NCBI GenBank assembly: GCA_032622095.1
Contig: CP136067.1
Coordinates: 201,868,181 to 201,932,180 of the forward strand
Length of the DNA: 64,000 nucleotides
DNA from: Siphonodentalium dalli
Taxonomy: Eukaryota > Mollusca > Scaphopoda > Gadilida > Siphonodentaliidae
Direction of reading: 5' to 3'
The position numbers and the translations under genes are program-made. The notes under the pieces were generated by a model. That model made no database searches and was not told where the DNA came from. It saw nothing but the letters and a program-made list of their open reading frames with translations. Positions within the stretch are counted from its first letter, which is position 1. Each line of letters begins with the position of its first letter. Shown here one piece after another: positions 35,771-46,681 of the stretch.

Positions 35771-37452
35771 TTTGTATTGATTTTTTGTGTTTAGAATCTT
35801 GTAAAGGTGGTTATGAAAATGTTCTTGTTATTACAGATCACTTTACTAAGTATGCTCAAGCTTTTGCTACCAAGAATCAGACAGCCAAGACTACAGCCGA
35901 TGTCTTATTCAATAATTTCTTTATTCATTATGGATACCCACAGCGTATACATAGTGATCAAGGTGCAAATTTTGAGTCACAAGTCATTTCAGAACTCTGT
36001 CAGCTGTGTGGTATACAGAAGTCTAGGACTACGCCTTACCACCCCATGGGTAATGGCATTACAGAACGATTTAATCGTACACTCATAGGAATGTTAGGTA
36101 CTCTTCATCCTGACCAAAAGAAAGATTGGAAATCCTTTATTGGCCCACTTGTTCATGCATATAATTGCACACGTCACGAAACTACAGGTTATGCACCATA
36201 TTTGTTAATGTTTGGCAGAGAACCAAGGTTACCAATTGATGTCATGTTTGGTTTGCATAAATCTGAATCTGATGATGATCGTTCGTATTGTGATTATGTT
36301 ACTGACCTTAAGCACAGACTTAGAGAATCTTACAGGTTAGCTTCCAGTGGTATGTCTAAGTCTCAAGAAGGTCATAAGAGGAATTATGACAAGAAAGTGA
36401 GAGGCGCTACTATACATGTAGGCGACCGTGTACTTGTTAAAACTTTAGCTTTTGATGGCAGGCATAAATTGGCGGATAAATTTGATCCGGATGTGTATGT
36501 TGTGAAAGAGCAACCGAATAGTGATATTCCAGTTTTTGTGTTGCAGGATGACTCAGGTAGAACCAGAACTTTACATAGGAATCATTTATTACCTATTGGT
36601 TCAATTCCTTTTGATCTTCCAGTTGATGATCCAACAGTTAAACCCGATTCTTTTAAAGGTGTTGATGTTCCAGCTGGACAAGATCCTGTCAGACCTGTCC
36701 CTAAACCAAGAACTGTGAGGAAAGATTATATTCCAGGCACTGTTGACAAATCTCATAAAGAGAACAGACTTAATGGTCATGTTAGTGATAGTGATGAGGA
36801 GTCAGTGATTATGTTTACTCCGCAAAATGTTCCAAGTGTCTCATTTGTTTCAGGTAATGCGGATAATGGAGGTCCACCTCGTCCTGATGACGATCGGCGT
36901 TCGAGGATGGATCCTGGTATTTCTTCCAGTGGTGACGACCGCACTCCAAATAGGGAGCCTAGTGAAGATAATGTGATAGAATTTGTTTCAGATTATGATA
37001 CACATGAGCCATTCGTTCAGACAGAACTTAGGTCCACAGGTGTACATGTAGAGGCTGAGAATAGTGTTGAGATTAATGATATTGTTCCTTCTGCAGCTGT
37101 TGCAGATGATGGAGAACGAGTTAGCGGAGATGGTGATAGAACTGTAGCTTTTGTTTCAGATGATGTAGCCTCAGGTGTTCGTTCAGATGTAGTGATTAGT
37201 AGATCTGGTAATGAGGAAATTTCTTCCCATATAGATACCAGTGTGCCAAGTCCAGTGCCTAGGAGATCGACAAGAGAAAGGAGTAAGCCATCGTGGATGC
37301 AGAAAGGAGACTTTGTTGTCAATAAATTGCAACCTATTTCAGGTAGCATGATCGACAAAAATGAGTTAATTAAGAAACTTACGGACAATCAGTTATTTTC
37401 CAGAGTTTCTCCCGATGTACTACAGTCAATATTTGAGTCAATACTTAAGTGA
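35761..37452 (+). pseudogene. Integrase core and C-terminal region of the LTR element
   Basis: The frame is open from about 35758. It keeps the whole catalytic triad: D in IDFLCLE (35779-35781), D in HSDQGANF (35956) and E in GITERFNRTL (36064), the last two spaced D-x35-E. The amino-terminal HHCC zinc region is missing. After the core come the usual GDRVLVK and RTLHRNHLLPIG blocks, then an acidic, low-complexity tail of about 270 residues ending near RRSTRERSKPSWM, a common finish for this group. There is no ATG near the true domain start, as expected for a pol internal piece. Confidence 0.87.
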
Positions 37453-38469
37453 ACTCTTGTTTTCAGGTGATATTAGTTCATCTGTGCAAGATGTATCCTT
37501 ATTCAGTCTACTCATGTGTTTATTTCACAGTCAATTTTCAGAACATTAATATTTCCGGTTAGTTACAGTTGTGTCTGTGACTATCTATCTTTACAGTGCT
37601 TTTATCTGTAACATGGCATCCACTGCCTTGTTAGGATATCTCTCACGTGTAATGTGAGCATTCAATATGTGATGTACCTTGAACATATGTTGTGTCATAT
37701 GTCAGATATTGTTGTGTCCATTGATTATCTTTTAATATGTATTGTGTACTGTTAGGTATCATGTGTCAACTTCGTACGATCAGAGGTATAACTAGTTTTC
37801 CAGCTGACGATCCAGTGTAGAACTACGACTCATTTGAGGTACCAGTTTTCAAGGAATTCTTTTTCTTTTTTCTTATATGCTCTGTGAGGTGATATTATGT
37901 TCCTTTCAACTTATGATAATGTTTTTAACATTTGTGTTTTGTTTACTCATTGAAATTTCAGATGGACCAGTGTGAATTTTGTCTACTTCAAATAGTGAAG
38001 CAGATTATGACTTTTCAGCTGATTATTAACCAGCTGTCTTGAATTATTCATGGCATAGTTTCAGTTATTAGCAGCTCGATAGTGGTGACTTTAAGTTTGA
38101 TTTGATTAGTTCATGGATTACTTACAGCATTCTATGTTCAGTTTATTTCGGTTATGATAGTGTTACATATAATCTCATTATTGCAGAGATACACGACAAA
38201 TTTTCGACTGACGATCCAGTGGTTTAACTATTTGAGGTTCCAGTTCTCCAAGAAAATTTTGTTTCTATTTATATACTCTGGTGATATATAGTGTTCATAT
38301 CATTTCTCTTTCAGCTAATCGGTTTCGAGATTAGTTCTGAATTCAGTTTTTGAACTCTGAATTTATTACATCGTGGTTTAGATGGTGCTCTACTATTATT
38401 ATTCAGAGTGTGAGAGTTTATTGATATTTTGTAGCTTTCAGTTGAATGATGCGGAGATCATTCGCCAAC
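37453..38469 (+). other. 3' internal non-coding region of the LTR element
   Basis: No env-like or other ORF. It contains two diverged copies of one block at about 37790-37935 and 38195-38325 (gctgacgatccagt / ctgacgatccagt ... gaggtaccagtt / gaggttccagtt ... atatgctct / atatactct). Confidence 0.7.
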
Positions 38470-38480
38470 AGGAGGGAGAG
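38470..38480 (+). promoter_or_regulatory. Polypurine tract
   Basis: aggagggagag sits directly before the 3' LTR start TGTGACGG, where second-strand priming occurs in LTR retrotransposons. It fixes the LTR 5' boundary. Confidence 0.85.
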
Positions 38481-39314
38481 TGTGACGGTGTAATTTAGCC
38501 CTAGTTTATATACAACTAATACAAGTTAATACTGACAACTAGCAGCTAACATATTCATCCATATCACCGGTATTTACGACATCCCGTTTACCCTCTCAAC
38601 TTTGCTGTATTCGATCCGTCCCTGTCTTATCACTGTCACTTCAGCCCAATGCTAAACGCTCTAGTACCGCCACTTCAAATAATACAGGTAAGCTCGCAGC
38701 TGATTGGATGACACATGGTCGCGCGTAAAGTTGTCAAAGGTTAAACAGTTTCGCGGGGTTTTAGATTAGTTGGTCAGAAAGTAAAGTTGTCTTCGGAAAG
38801 TTATTGTCTTAAAGTCTTAGTTTATTATGTCGTCAAGTTGTTTAGACTATCGTTGTATACAGATCCTGACATAGTGGCCTATGTCTCATTGAACTGGTAT
38901 GTTCACAGTTTCTATATTTTATCGTTATAACATGTTTTTATTAATACTTTTGTCTTCAAGTAAATCACCATAGAGTTTGTCCATTTTGACATAAAGTATA
39001 TTTCCTATTTTAATTATATTTTAATGTGATTACTTTTGTGAGGTTATCTCCCGATAACGTGAGATGCCAGTTTGTAGATATCTCAATTAGATAGATTGGA
39101 TATCTGGCATTTCTTGTATTTTCAGGAACTGCTCAAGCTCCTTTAACATATATTTGTGTATGCACATATGCGTGCTTATCATGCAAATGGTAATATATTT
39201 GCATTTGGTTGCAGGGCCTATTCTATGCCTATAGTGACGTATGATAACACTCTCTGTGTTATGTGAACATACTATGCCAGTCTGTGGATGATGTTTGATT
39301 GTATGTATTGGTGG
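38481..39314 (+). repeat. 3' LTR
   Basis: 834 bp matching the 5' LTR to gtattggtgg. It is followed by tgatgatgatgataatca, so the real end may be the CA at 39331-39332 (852 bp). An AATAAA lies at 39351-39356, beyond that point. Confidence 0.88.
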
Positions 39315-39332
39315 TGATGATGATGATAATCA

Positions 39333-40430
39333 AGATGTGTTATTAAGATGAATAAATGCTATTGAAGACTACAAAAGGTAATATGAACTTTCCATAGACC
39401 CTGCCCACCAAGACTGAGAATTAATTGACGGAGCCCATACTGCCAAGGCTAACTTTATAAATTTAATGTCAAAGGCTCAAGGACATTTAATAATATAAAT
39501 GGACCCATAGTAACCCTATGACATATATACAACGGGAAGGTTCACTTCCTATTGGTTCTGGTAGGATACTACAGGTTACAGCATAGAAATCGGATATATA
39601 AAGACTAGAATGGCAGTCACGTGACTCCAAGTATGCTTTCGTCCGTCCGCTGATCAGGGCAAAACATCGTCTGTCAAGTGAAGTTATTGGGAAAGTAAAT
39701 TGATATTTTGTTCAGATTTCTCGGCAAAATTGGATTTAATCCTGCTCATCGAAACGAGAACAAGTTGGAGAACATTGAAACGGAGTACACAGGTTTTATT
39801 TTACAAATATATTTCGTCAAAATGACATTTTTGAAGCGGATTTCCGAAGGGTGTTTCAGGGTGTTTTGCAACTTTTTGACAAGACTCAAGAGTGCTGCGA
39901 GTGTTGAGTCAATATCATCATTGTAATTTTTAATTTGAATAGGCATAAAGTCCTACTAAACAAGGTCTCAGGTGATATTAAGTTTAAAACATGGCTTCAG
40001 TTAGCTAAACTGGTAATATTTGATTGTAAACTGTTCACTGACTCACTGGCTTCACTCAGACAGGTCAGGGAGAACCCAAAATCGATGTACTAAACCTCGA
40101 TTTGTCTTAAAAACCTCGATCGAGGTTCCTCAGAGTCAGATATTATGCAATTCCATACTAATTGCCTATTATTTTGTTGACACCCAACGGGACCCTCGAC
40201 ATTAGGTAATGTGATTTCGAGGTAGTGCTGGACATCGTATACGACGGATCAACCGCTCATTATCTCTTCTCGATTTTAATTACAGCTAATTAATCTACAT
40301 GTGGGTCAGGCATATATTGGTAAATATCGAGGTTCAAACCTGAATATTCAGTTATTTCAGTCGCGATCGCTAAAAATCTTTCCCGCATTTAAAAGCAAAT
40401 GTGTTAATCTTGAATTGCTATAACAAATGG
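39333..40430. other. Non-coding stretch
   Basis: No gene supported. A 72-codon plus-strand frame (39708-39926) has no recognisable features. aacctcgat occurs repeatedly near 40093-40125. Confidence 0.45.
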
Positions 40431-40433
40431 GAA

Positions 40434-40525
40434 CGGGTCGTTTCGGTCCGGAGTCGTTTCGGCTCAGACCTTTTCGGTCCAGGGACGTTTCGGCTGGGAC
40501 GTTTCGGCCGGGACGTTTCGGCCCC
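40434..40525. repeat. Short tandem 'gacgtttcggc' repeat
   Basis: Variants of g(t/g)cgtttcgg(t/c) occur six times: gggtcgtttcggtcc, gagtcgtttcggctc, ccttttcggtcc, gggacgtttcggctg, gggacgtttcggccg and gggacgtttcggccc. Similar strings mark ends of some invertebrate DNA transposons, but no partner is visible here. Confidence 0.65.
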
Positions 40526-40721
40526 ATATATTGTGTTAATTGGAGTTGATTGCAGGGGATTAACTCGGCTTATACAGCTTAATCACTACTTAAGCTGATT
40601 TATTTCATCACTTTATGGTGTGTTGGAGATTATGACAGATTTGACAACAGTTTTGGCGATATGGATAACAATTTATTTCAGTAAATTTAAACATAAATAA
40701 ACGACATAGTAAAAGCATTTA

Positions 40722-40798
40722 AGCGATGTTAGCGATGTTATTTATTTTTATGGTTTTAGTCCGAAACCATAAAAATGAATAACATCGCTAATATCGCT
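40722..40798. repeat. 77-nt hairpin, 35-bp stem and 7-base loop
   Basis: 40722-40756 (agcgatgttagcgatgttat...) pairs with 40764-40798. The only two differences are G-T and T-G, so as RNA every position of the stem could pair (with two G-U wobbles). The loop is tagtccg. The stem also contains a direct repeat of gcgatgtta. Size and shape resemble a microRNA precursor or a MITE remnant. Confidence 0.75.
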
Positions 40799-40891
40799 AA
40801 TATATTGTGACTACAACTGTATATGAAAAGCCGAACAATGTCACACAAAAGTACGGCGGCCTGGAACCGCCACCTCCTCTTCAGTTAGTTT

Positions 40892-41188
40892 CCTGATATA
40901 TCAGGTTACCTATCCTGATATATCAGGTTAGTATCCTGATATATCAGGTTACGTATCCTGATATATCAGGTTACGTATCCTGACATATCAGGTTATTATC
41001 CTGATATATCAGGTTACGTATCATGATATATCAGGTTATTATCCTGATATATCAGGTTACGTATCCTGATATATCAGGTTATTATCCTGATATATCAGGT
41101 TACGTATCCTGATATATCAGGTTATTATCCTGATATATCAGGTTACGTATCCTGATATATCAGGTTATTATCCCGATATATCAGGTTA
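40892..41188. repeat. Left palindrome array (14 units)
   Basis: Fourteen copies of CCTGATATATCAGG (three with one change: CCTGACATATCAGG, CATGATATATCAGG, CCCGATATATCAGG). Spacers are mostly ttacgtat and ttattat, alternating from unit 5 on, so the higher-order unit is about 43 bp. Confidence 0.9.
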
Positions 41189-41639
41189 TGTCTCGACCAA
41201 TCCAGAGTGTCGTCTCATTGGCGGAGGCTTGTGGTTGGTTGGATTCTTGGTCAATATTGTTAGGCCAATGTATATGCTCTTATATATGCGAGGCTACCAG
41301 TAGGAGACTCGCATATATAAAAGAGTTCATTGGCACAGGTTTTTGCAAAATTTCAAGGAGCCCCAGTCACGGAAGTGTTAGCAAGAACCGAACCATCCAC
41401 TGAGCGATGACCAGTCCATTATTAACTCTTTCTATACTAAATAATCATTGACGAGTAGTTCCCTTCGGAAATGATTAGATAATAAGTTCAAATGAAAGTG
41501 TCAATGACACTGTAGCTCAATTAACGTTGGTAGGTGTTAATTTCATGCTGAGCTGTCAATAGAATGGACTCCTATAGAAGAAGGAAAGTCAAAAAGTTTC
41601 AATAATGTACGCAATGGGCTTGTATTCTGTAGATGATAT

Positions 41640-42240
41640 TGTTATACCCCATTTTTCCGTCCGTCCGTGCGTCTGTGTGTGCGTCCGTCAGTACGTCCGT
41701 CCGATGTCTGTTCATGTCATAACTTTAACAGTAGTGCTCAGATCTCAATGAAATTAGGTATGGATGTTCACTACTATGAGGACATTAAATAGAGGTTTCC
41801 ATCGTTTTGTTCGGATTTTCCATTCTAGAGTTATTCATCATTGTTTATCTAGAAATTTTTGATTTTTGGTCCGTCTGGTGTCTGTTAATGTCGTAACTTC
41901 AACAGTTGTGCTGGGATCTCAATGAAATTTGGTATGGATGTTCACTAGTATGATGACATTCAATAGAGGGTTCCATTGTTCTGTTTCGCTTTTCCATACT
42001 AGAGTTATTCATCATTGTTTATCTGGAAATGTTGGCTGTTTGGTCCATCCGATGTCTGTTCAGGTCATAACTTGAACAGTAATGCTCGGATCTCAATGAA
42101 ATTTTGTATGGATGTTCACCAACCAATATGAGGACATTTAATGGCACTTTCAACTGTTTTGTTTTGTTTTTTGTTCTATAGTTATTCATCTTTGTTTATA
42201 TGAAAATTCTGATTTTTTGGGTCCAATCTGTCTGAGTATA
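41640..42240. repeat. Three ~175-bp tandem units inside the foldback element
   Basis: Units begin near 41700, 41877 and 42050 (gatgtctgtt/ggtgtctgtt) and share aacagt...ctcaatgaaatt...tatggatgttcac and gttattcatc.ttgttta. They are preceded by a gtccgtccgtgcgtctgtg run. Old dispersed repeat carried inside the element. 42380-42540 and 42712-42800 are another loosely duplicated pair (cggccatgttttct ... atggctcccatct). Confidence 0.75.
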
Positions 42241-42926
42241 GCAGTCATAAGTTATAGATATGCCCACACTAGGCGGTAATCCACAAGGGGGTATGCACCG
42301 GACGACAGTCCATCTCTTGTTTTCATTTAAAACATTTCACCAATAAATGAGGGATGCATGGTGTGCGAATGAAATCCTGCTGGCGGCCATGTTTTCTTTT
42401 CATGAATTGCGTAATAATTGGATACCTCCCATGTTTTTCAATGACATTTTTGGTGGCTCCCATCTCCCAGAATATCCATATGAAGTTCAGTAAGGACTAT
42501 ATAAAAGATGTGGTCTGTATTGTGTGCCAAATCATTTAGTCATACAAAGTTTAAAATCCAAAAGGGCGCAAATGCTTTCAACGAAATTCGGAAACATTTG
42601 ATATCCCCAGAGGTGACCCAAAACACGCCTGTATAAAGTTTTAAAATATTTGTTCCGATATTTGTTCTGCTGGGTGTGCCAATGGATCCAAATTTGAAAT
42701 CCAAGATGACTGATGGCGGCCATGTTTTCTAACGAATTTCGGGAAAAAATAGATGGCTCCCATCTAGAGGTCACCCTGAAGATCCATATGAAGTTTGGTG
42801 AGGGGTGTGTGGTTAATCGCCTACATGTACATGCCACATCACTCATCCTCATCGTCACCAAACTTAATATGGAACCAACCACAAGCCTCCGCCAATGAAA
42901 GACGACATTCTGGATTGGTCGAGACA

Positions 42927-43188
42927 ACCTGATATATCAGGATACATAACCTGATATATCAGGATACATAACCTGATATATCAGGATAATAACCTGATAT
43001 ACCAGGATACGTAACCTGATATATCAGGATACGTAACCTGATATATCAGGATACGTAACCTGATATATCAGGATACGTAACCTGATATATCAGGATAATA
43101 ACCTGATATATCAGGATACGTAACCTGATATATCAGGATACTAACCTGATATATCAGGATAGGTAACCTGATATATCAGGATACTAAC
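42927..43188. repeat. Right palindrome array (12 units)
   Basis: Twelve copies of CCTGATATATCAGG (one CCTGATATACCAGG) with spacers atacgtaa, atacataa, ataataa, atactaa and ataggtaa, the inverse of those in the left array. Unit number differs between arms (12 against 14), showing independent expansion or loss after formation. Confidence 0.9.
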
Positions 43189-43256
43189 TGAAGAGGGGGT
43201 GGCGGTTCCAGGCCGCCGTACAAAAACACTTTATATACATGTTTCAGTTCTCATCA

Positions 43257-43512
43257 CTAGTTCTTCTTCTTTCCCATCTTGTAAATTTCGTTGCACTTTC
43301 GCAGAAAATCTGTCGTTGTTACGTTCTTCTCTCTATATTGCTGCCACAACTCTTCAAGCGCCAAGTCGATCTTGGTGTATTTGGTTATGTGGTCTGTCTC
43401 AAGGTCACGAGCTGCCACGGAGATCGCAACGTGGTCTGCCTCGGCATGCAGAATTGGTGCTAGTTTGTAAAAACTTAGCCGCTGACCCGCCTTGCTGTTC
43501 ATTCGCCTGTGC
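43257..43512 (-). CDS. Terminal coding exon of an unidentified host gene
   Basis: On the minus strand the acceptor tctgttttatacttgtag opens at about 43512, followed by an 85-codon open frame to TAG at 43257. Reading WHRRMNSKAGQRLSFYKLAP through TKIDLALEELWQQYREKN to EIYKMGKKKN, it looks genuinely protein-coding: balanced composition, amphipathic helices and a basic tail. If unspliced, the ATG at 43502 gives an 81-residue protein. The foldback element ends 36 bases past the stop, so it has displaced the 3' UTR. No homologue comes to mind. Confidence 0.55.
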
Positions 43513-43600
43513 CAAGCTACAAGTATAAAACAGAGGTTATGAAAATGGCAAAGAATAATATGAAAAAGAGGTTATGAAAATGGCAAAGTATAATAGAACA
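43513..43600. repeat. Short tandem repeat upstream of the 43.3-kb exon
   Basis: gaggttatgaaaatggcaaa occurs at about 43532 and 43569 (period about 37 bases), directly upstream of the acceptor in coding orientation. Confidence 0.7.
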
Positions 43601-44410
43601 CATTGTAACCACCACTTATCCAGGTGAAATCATACCCTGATTTTTCAAAGAAAATTGGGGGGATATTGGGAGGTATATTGCTATTACTAGATGAATGGAT
43701 CTCATAGTTGGGGATTCCAATTTGTTCTAATAGGGGCAGAGATAAGAGATTTAACTCTCCTCTATGCTGTTTGGTACTGGTATAATATTGATTTCTAGAC
43801 AGCCTGGGTGGGGGCAATGTTTGAGGCAATGGGGAGGGAGTGTAGAGGGGTGGAGATTTGACCCCCTACTTTGATCAAAAGTTAAACAGTTAAAAATTTC
43901 ATACCTGATACTACATTAGTTGTAGATTAGATGTTCACACCAAAAATAAGTTAGAATTGTTCTCATAGTTTGGTTTGATTTTCTAGCATGTATGTTTTTA
44001 AACCATCGGTACATACGTTCCTACTTCAGGTTAAACTGTTGGACCGAATTGGCCACAAATTTTAACTTTATGGGGGGTGTCAGGTTGGTAATTTTCAAAC
44101 GTTTGAGAGCTTGAAGTAATGGTACCAGTCGTAAAATTCAACCTAAGAGGGATGTACAAAAGGATTTAGTACCGTGGTATGGTTGTCCTCTTTAAAAGTT
44201 AAGAGGTCGGAAATTTGTCAGTGGTTTGCAATTAGAAATTTCAAGGTGAAGAGCCCTGCTCATCTGAGAACTTCCAGCTATGTCCATGTTTAAAACTACT
44301 TGTCTTAAGTGATTTTGTCAAGTACTGACTCTTGTAGTCTTCAGAATCCCCGTCTTCTCAGTCTTTACAGTCTGGTGAGCGACCCACATTCATTGACTGT
44401 CTTGTTTAGA
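43601..44410 (-). repeat. Dispersed repeat family R2, copy 3 (reverse)
   Basis: Reverse complement follows the R2 landmarks of 5510-6260 and 24540-25620, from cagtcagtacttg-like text near 44330 down to ctggataagtgg near 43618. Best similarity is to the 24.5-26 kb copy. Confidence 0.65.
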
Positions 44411-44912
44411 TGGACTAGTAGTGGCACAAGAAGAATCCAAATTCCAAAAGCATGGCCCCGTTGCTGCTGTGGTTATGCACTGCATACATAGGCGATTTAG
44501 TAACGAAATTGTGCAAATATATCGCCACTGACGACTATTAAACAACTGGATGGGTGTGCATGGCCTAGTTTGTAATTTTAGATGGACTATAGTGGCGTCA
44601 TAAGAAGAATCCACCAGTATATCACCGATTAGATTACATTATAGGGGTAACAACAAGAGCTGCAATCACTACATAATGTTCATTGATTTTCATCTGGTGT
44701 TTACGCTGAAATTGAGAATAAAAAAACATGAGATTTAAATTTATAATGTGATATATATCTATTGCGAAAATATCATGCAGAAGATTTAACTAGTACGGAT
44801 GCATAAGCATTAAATCAGTGTTGTTCATATTTTTGCATGATACATAAGTGAAAAATAATTCACAGTGCTTTAACAGTATCATGCAAATAAAACATTGACT
44901 GGGCGCTTATAG
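44411..44912. other. Non-coding stretch
   Basis: ttagatggacta.tagtggc...aagaagaatcca occurs twice (about 44407 and 44579), otherwise nothing recognised. Confidence 0.5.
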
Positions 44913-45263
44913 ATTTTTTCGAGTCAATATAGACCCACCATATGATGAAGGAAGCCCCGAGTAAGACCTCATTCCCTTTTTATGACAATGGAAAATATAC
45001 TGACATACAATGGAGCTCCGGGAGGTAGACACAAAATCTTGTGTCAGGGATGGATATATGCATTTGGATATATTTTTTCTTCAATTTTCGAGAATATATG
45101 CCCACCATATGAGGGAAGCAGACACACACTAACCCCTAATTCCCATTTTATGACCATGTAAAAATTGTATAGTGTATATATCTGTGCATGAGATGTCCCT
45201 TTTATCAAATACACTAGAGCTCCGGGTGGAGACACACATTCATGGGGCATGTATGCTGATATG

Positions 45264-46142
45264 TAGACCCCGAAGCCACGACAAATAGTTGTCATGGCTG
45301 GCTCAACCGATTTTCGTGGCTGGTTAGCTAGCTAAGCCGGCTCAGTCACGACGTTCGTGGCTGACGAAATATGGCGGCTCAGCCGGCTGAGATGTTATCA
45401 TTCAGCGTATTTTAGTTTCCGAAATGTTCCTAATCCCCTGTTACCGGTTATAGACGCCGTTTTTTTTAGCGTTTGTGGTGAACCCGTAGAATTCCATTCC
45501 ACACGTAATCTTTTGATGTTGGGCTTTTCCATTATGGCGAAAATTCACGAAGGACTGGCATGGCTATATAGTTTCCCATCTAATCGGCATAAGTAGTTAC
45601 ATTGGGACTTCTGTCGACTTCAGACTGCTATCATCACTGCCATCTTGCGATATATGCATGCATCATTGAATGATGAACCCGATAGTAATGACATATAATA
45701 TTTCAAACTATGTTCTATTCTTATGTGTGGGCCTATATATTGACAAATGCCAGCGATGTCTGAGACTGGGTGTTGTCGATATAAACAATTTATATTTTAA
45801 CCCTTTCAATGCCGAATGGATGCGCCCATTCAGTTATATGAAGGCATGCATTGGGATAGTCTATTCCACATTAAGGGGCCCGGTGTTCTGATAATATAGC
45901 AACCATGCCGTGTCCAAGCGTCTGGCAAGCGAGTATATGCCAATATTAGGCAATGCGGTTTAGTTCTTTGCGATACACAGTACAGTTGTGCTTGACATAT
46001 AAACCCATGCACACGGCTCAGCCATTTTACAATTCCGGCGGCGGAGATTTTTAAATGTGGCTGGCGTTAGAGATAATATGGCTGGCGGCGGCTTGTTGCC
46101 AATATGGCTGGCGGCGGCGTGCGATGGCGGCTTCGGGCTCTA
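45264..46142. mobile_element. hAT-like non-autonomous transposon, family N1 copy B
   Basis: 879 bp, inverted relative to copy A at 8044-8925. Ends TAGACCCCGAAGCC and inverse of TAGAGCCCGAAGCC. CTGATATG flanks both sides exactly (45256-45263 and 46143-46150), and that octamer is part of the normal satellite monomer (tatgctgatatgcattagg), so the pre-insertion sequence is known. Frames of 60, 73 and 79 codons translate identically in both copies. The only difference I noticed is one GCC triplet fewer here. Confidence 0.93.
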
Positions 46143-46681
46143 CTGATATGCATTAGGAAATATGTTTTTTCTTCAATTTTCGAATCTATATAGGCACACC
46201 ACATGAGGGAAGAAGCCCCCTTGTAACCCCTAATTCCCTTTTTATGACCATGGATCTTATATGTATCTGTGCAGGAGATGTCCCTTTATTCAAATACACC
46301 AGAGCTCCGGGCTGGAGATGTACTTGCATGGTGCAGGAATGCTGATGGTATGAAAATAGGGGTTTTTACCCAATTTTGAGTCAATAAGTACACCATATGA
46401 GGGAAGCAAGCCCACAGGGACCCCTAATTCCCTTTCTATGACCATGGAACTTGTATATATCTGTGCAGGAGATGTACCTTTTATCAAATACACTAAAGCG
46501 CCGGGTGGAGACACACTTTCATGGGGCATGTATGCTGATATGCATTAGGAAATATGTTTTTTCTTCAATTTTCGCGTCTATATAGGCACACCACATGAGG
46601 GAAGCAGCCCCCCTGTAACCCCTAATTCCCTTTTTATGACCATGCATCTTATATGTATCTGTGCAGGAGATGCCCCTTTAT

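Larger units (their letters stand above)
33487..39314 (+). mobile_element. Ty3/Gypsy-type LTR retrotransposon, internally deleted
   Basis: Two 834-bp direct LTRs enclose about 4.2 kb. The left-to-right order is gag zinc knuckle, protease, the start of RT, then integrase, which matches Ty3/Gypsy order. Two segments are missing: the gag amino part with primer-binding site (the LTR runs straight into late gag), and most of RT, RNase H and the integrase amino end. The element cannot move by itself but might in trans. I found no matching 5-bp flanks; the left flank is aatata and the right flank, after the shared sequence, is tgatgatgatg. Confidence 0.88.
40851..43221. mobile_element. Foldback element with palindromic-satellite arms
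   Basis: About 2.37 kb with long inverted arms (40851-41242 and 42873-43221). The outer ends are GTACGGCGGCCTGGAACCGC and inverse. Each arm then holds an array of the 14-bp palindrome CCTGATATATCAGG and ends in another shared block (tctcgaccaatccag ... cattggcggaggcttgtgg). The flank acaaaa occurs on both sides if the right end is placed at CCGT, a possible 6-bp duplication. The interior (41243-42872) has no transposase. Foldback elements with arrays in their arms are known in animals; this particular design I do not recognise. Confidence 0.8.

Noticed and set aside
37453-38469. env-like gene in the LTR element
   Set aside because: No open frame of useful length; the region is a diverged duplication.
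33482-39340. Target-site duplication of the LTR element
   Set aside because: Left flank aatata has no match right after either possible LTR end, so I do not claim one.
40892-43188. CRISPR-like arrays
   Set aside because: The repeats are 14-bp palindromes with 7-8 base spacers that are themselves repeated, placed as inverted arms of a transposon in an animal genome; nothing resembles unique spacers or cas genes.
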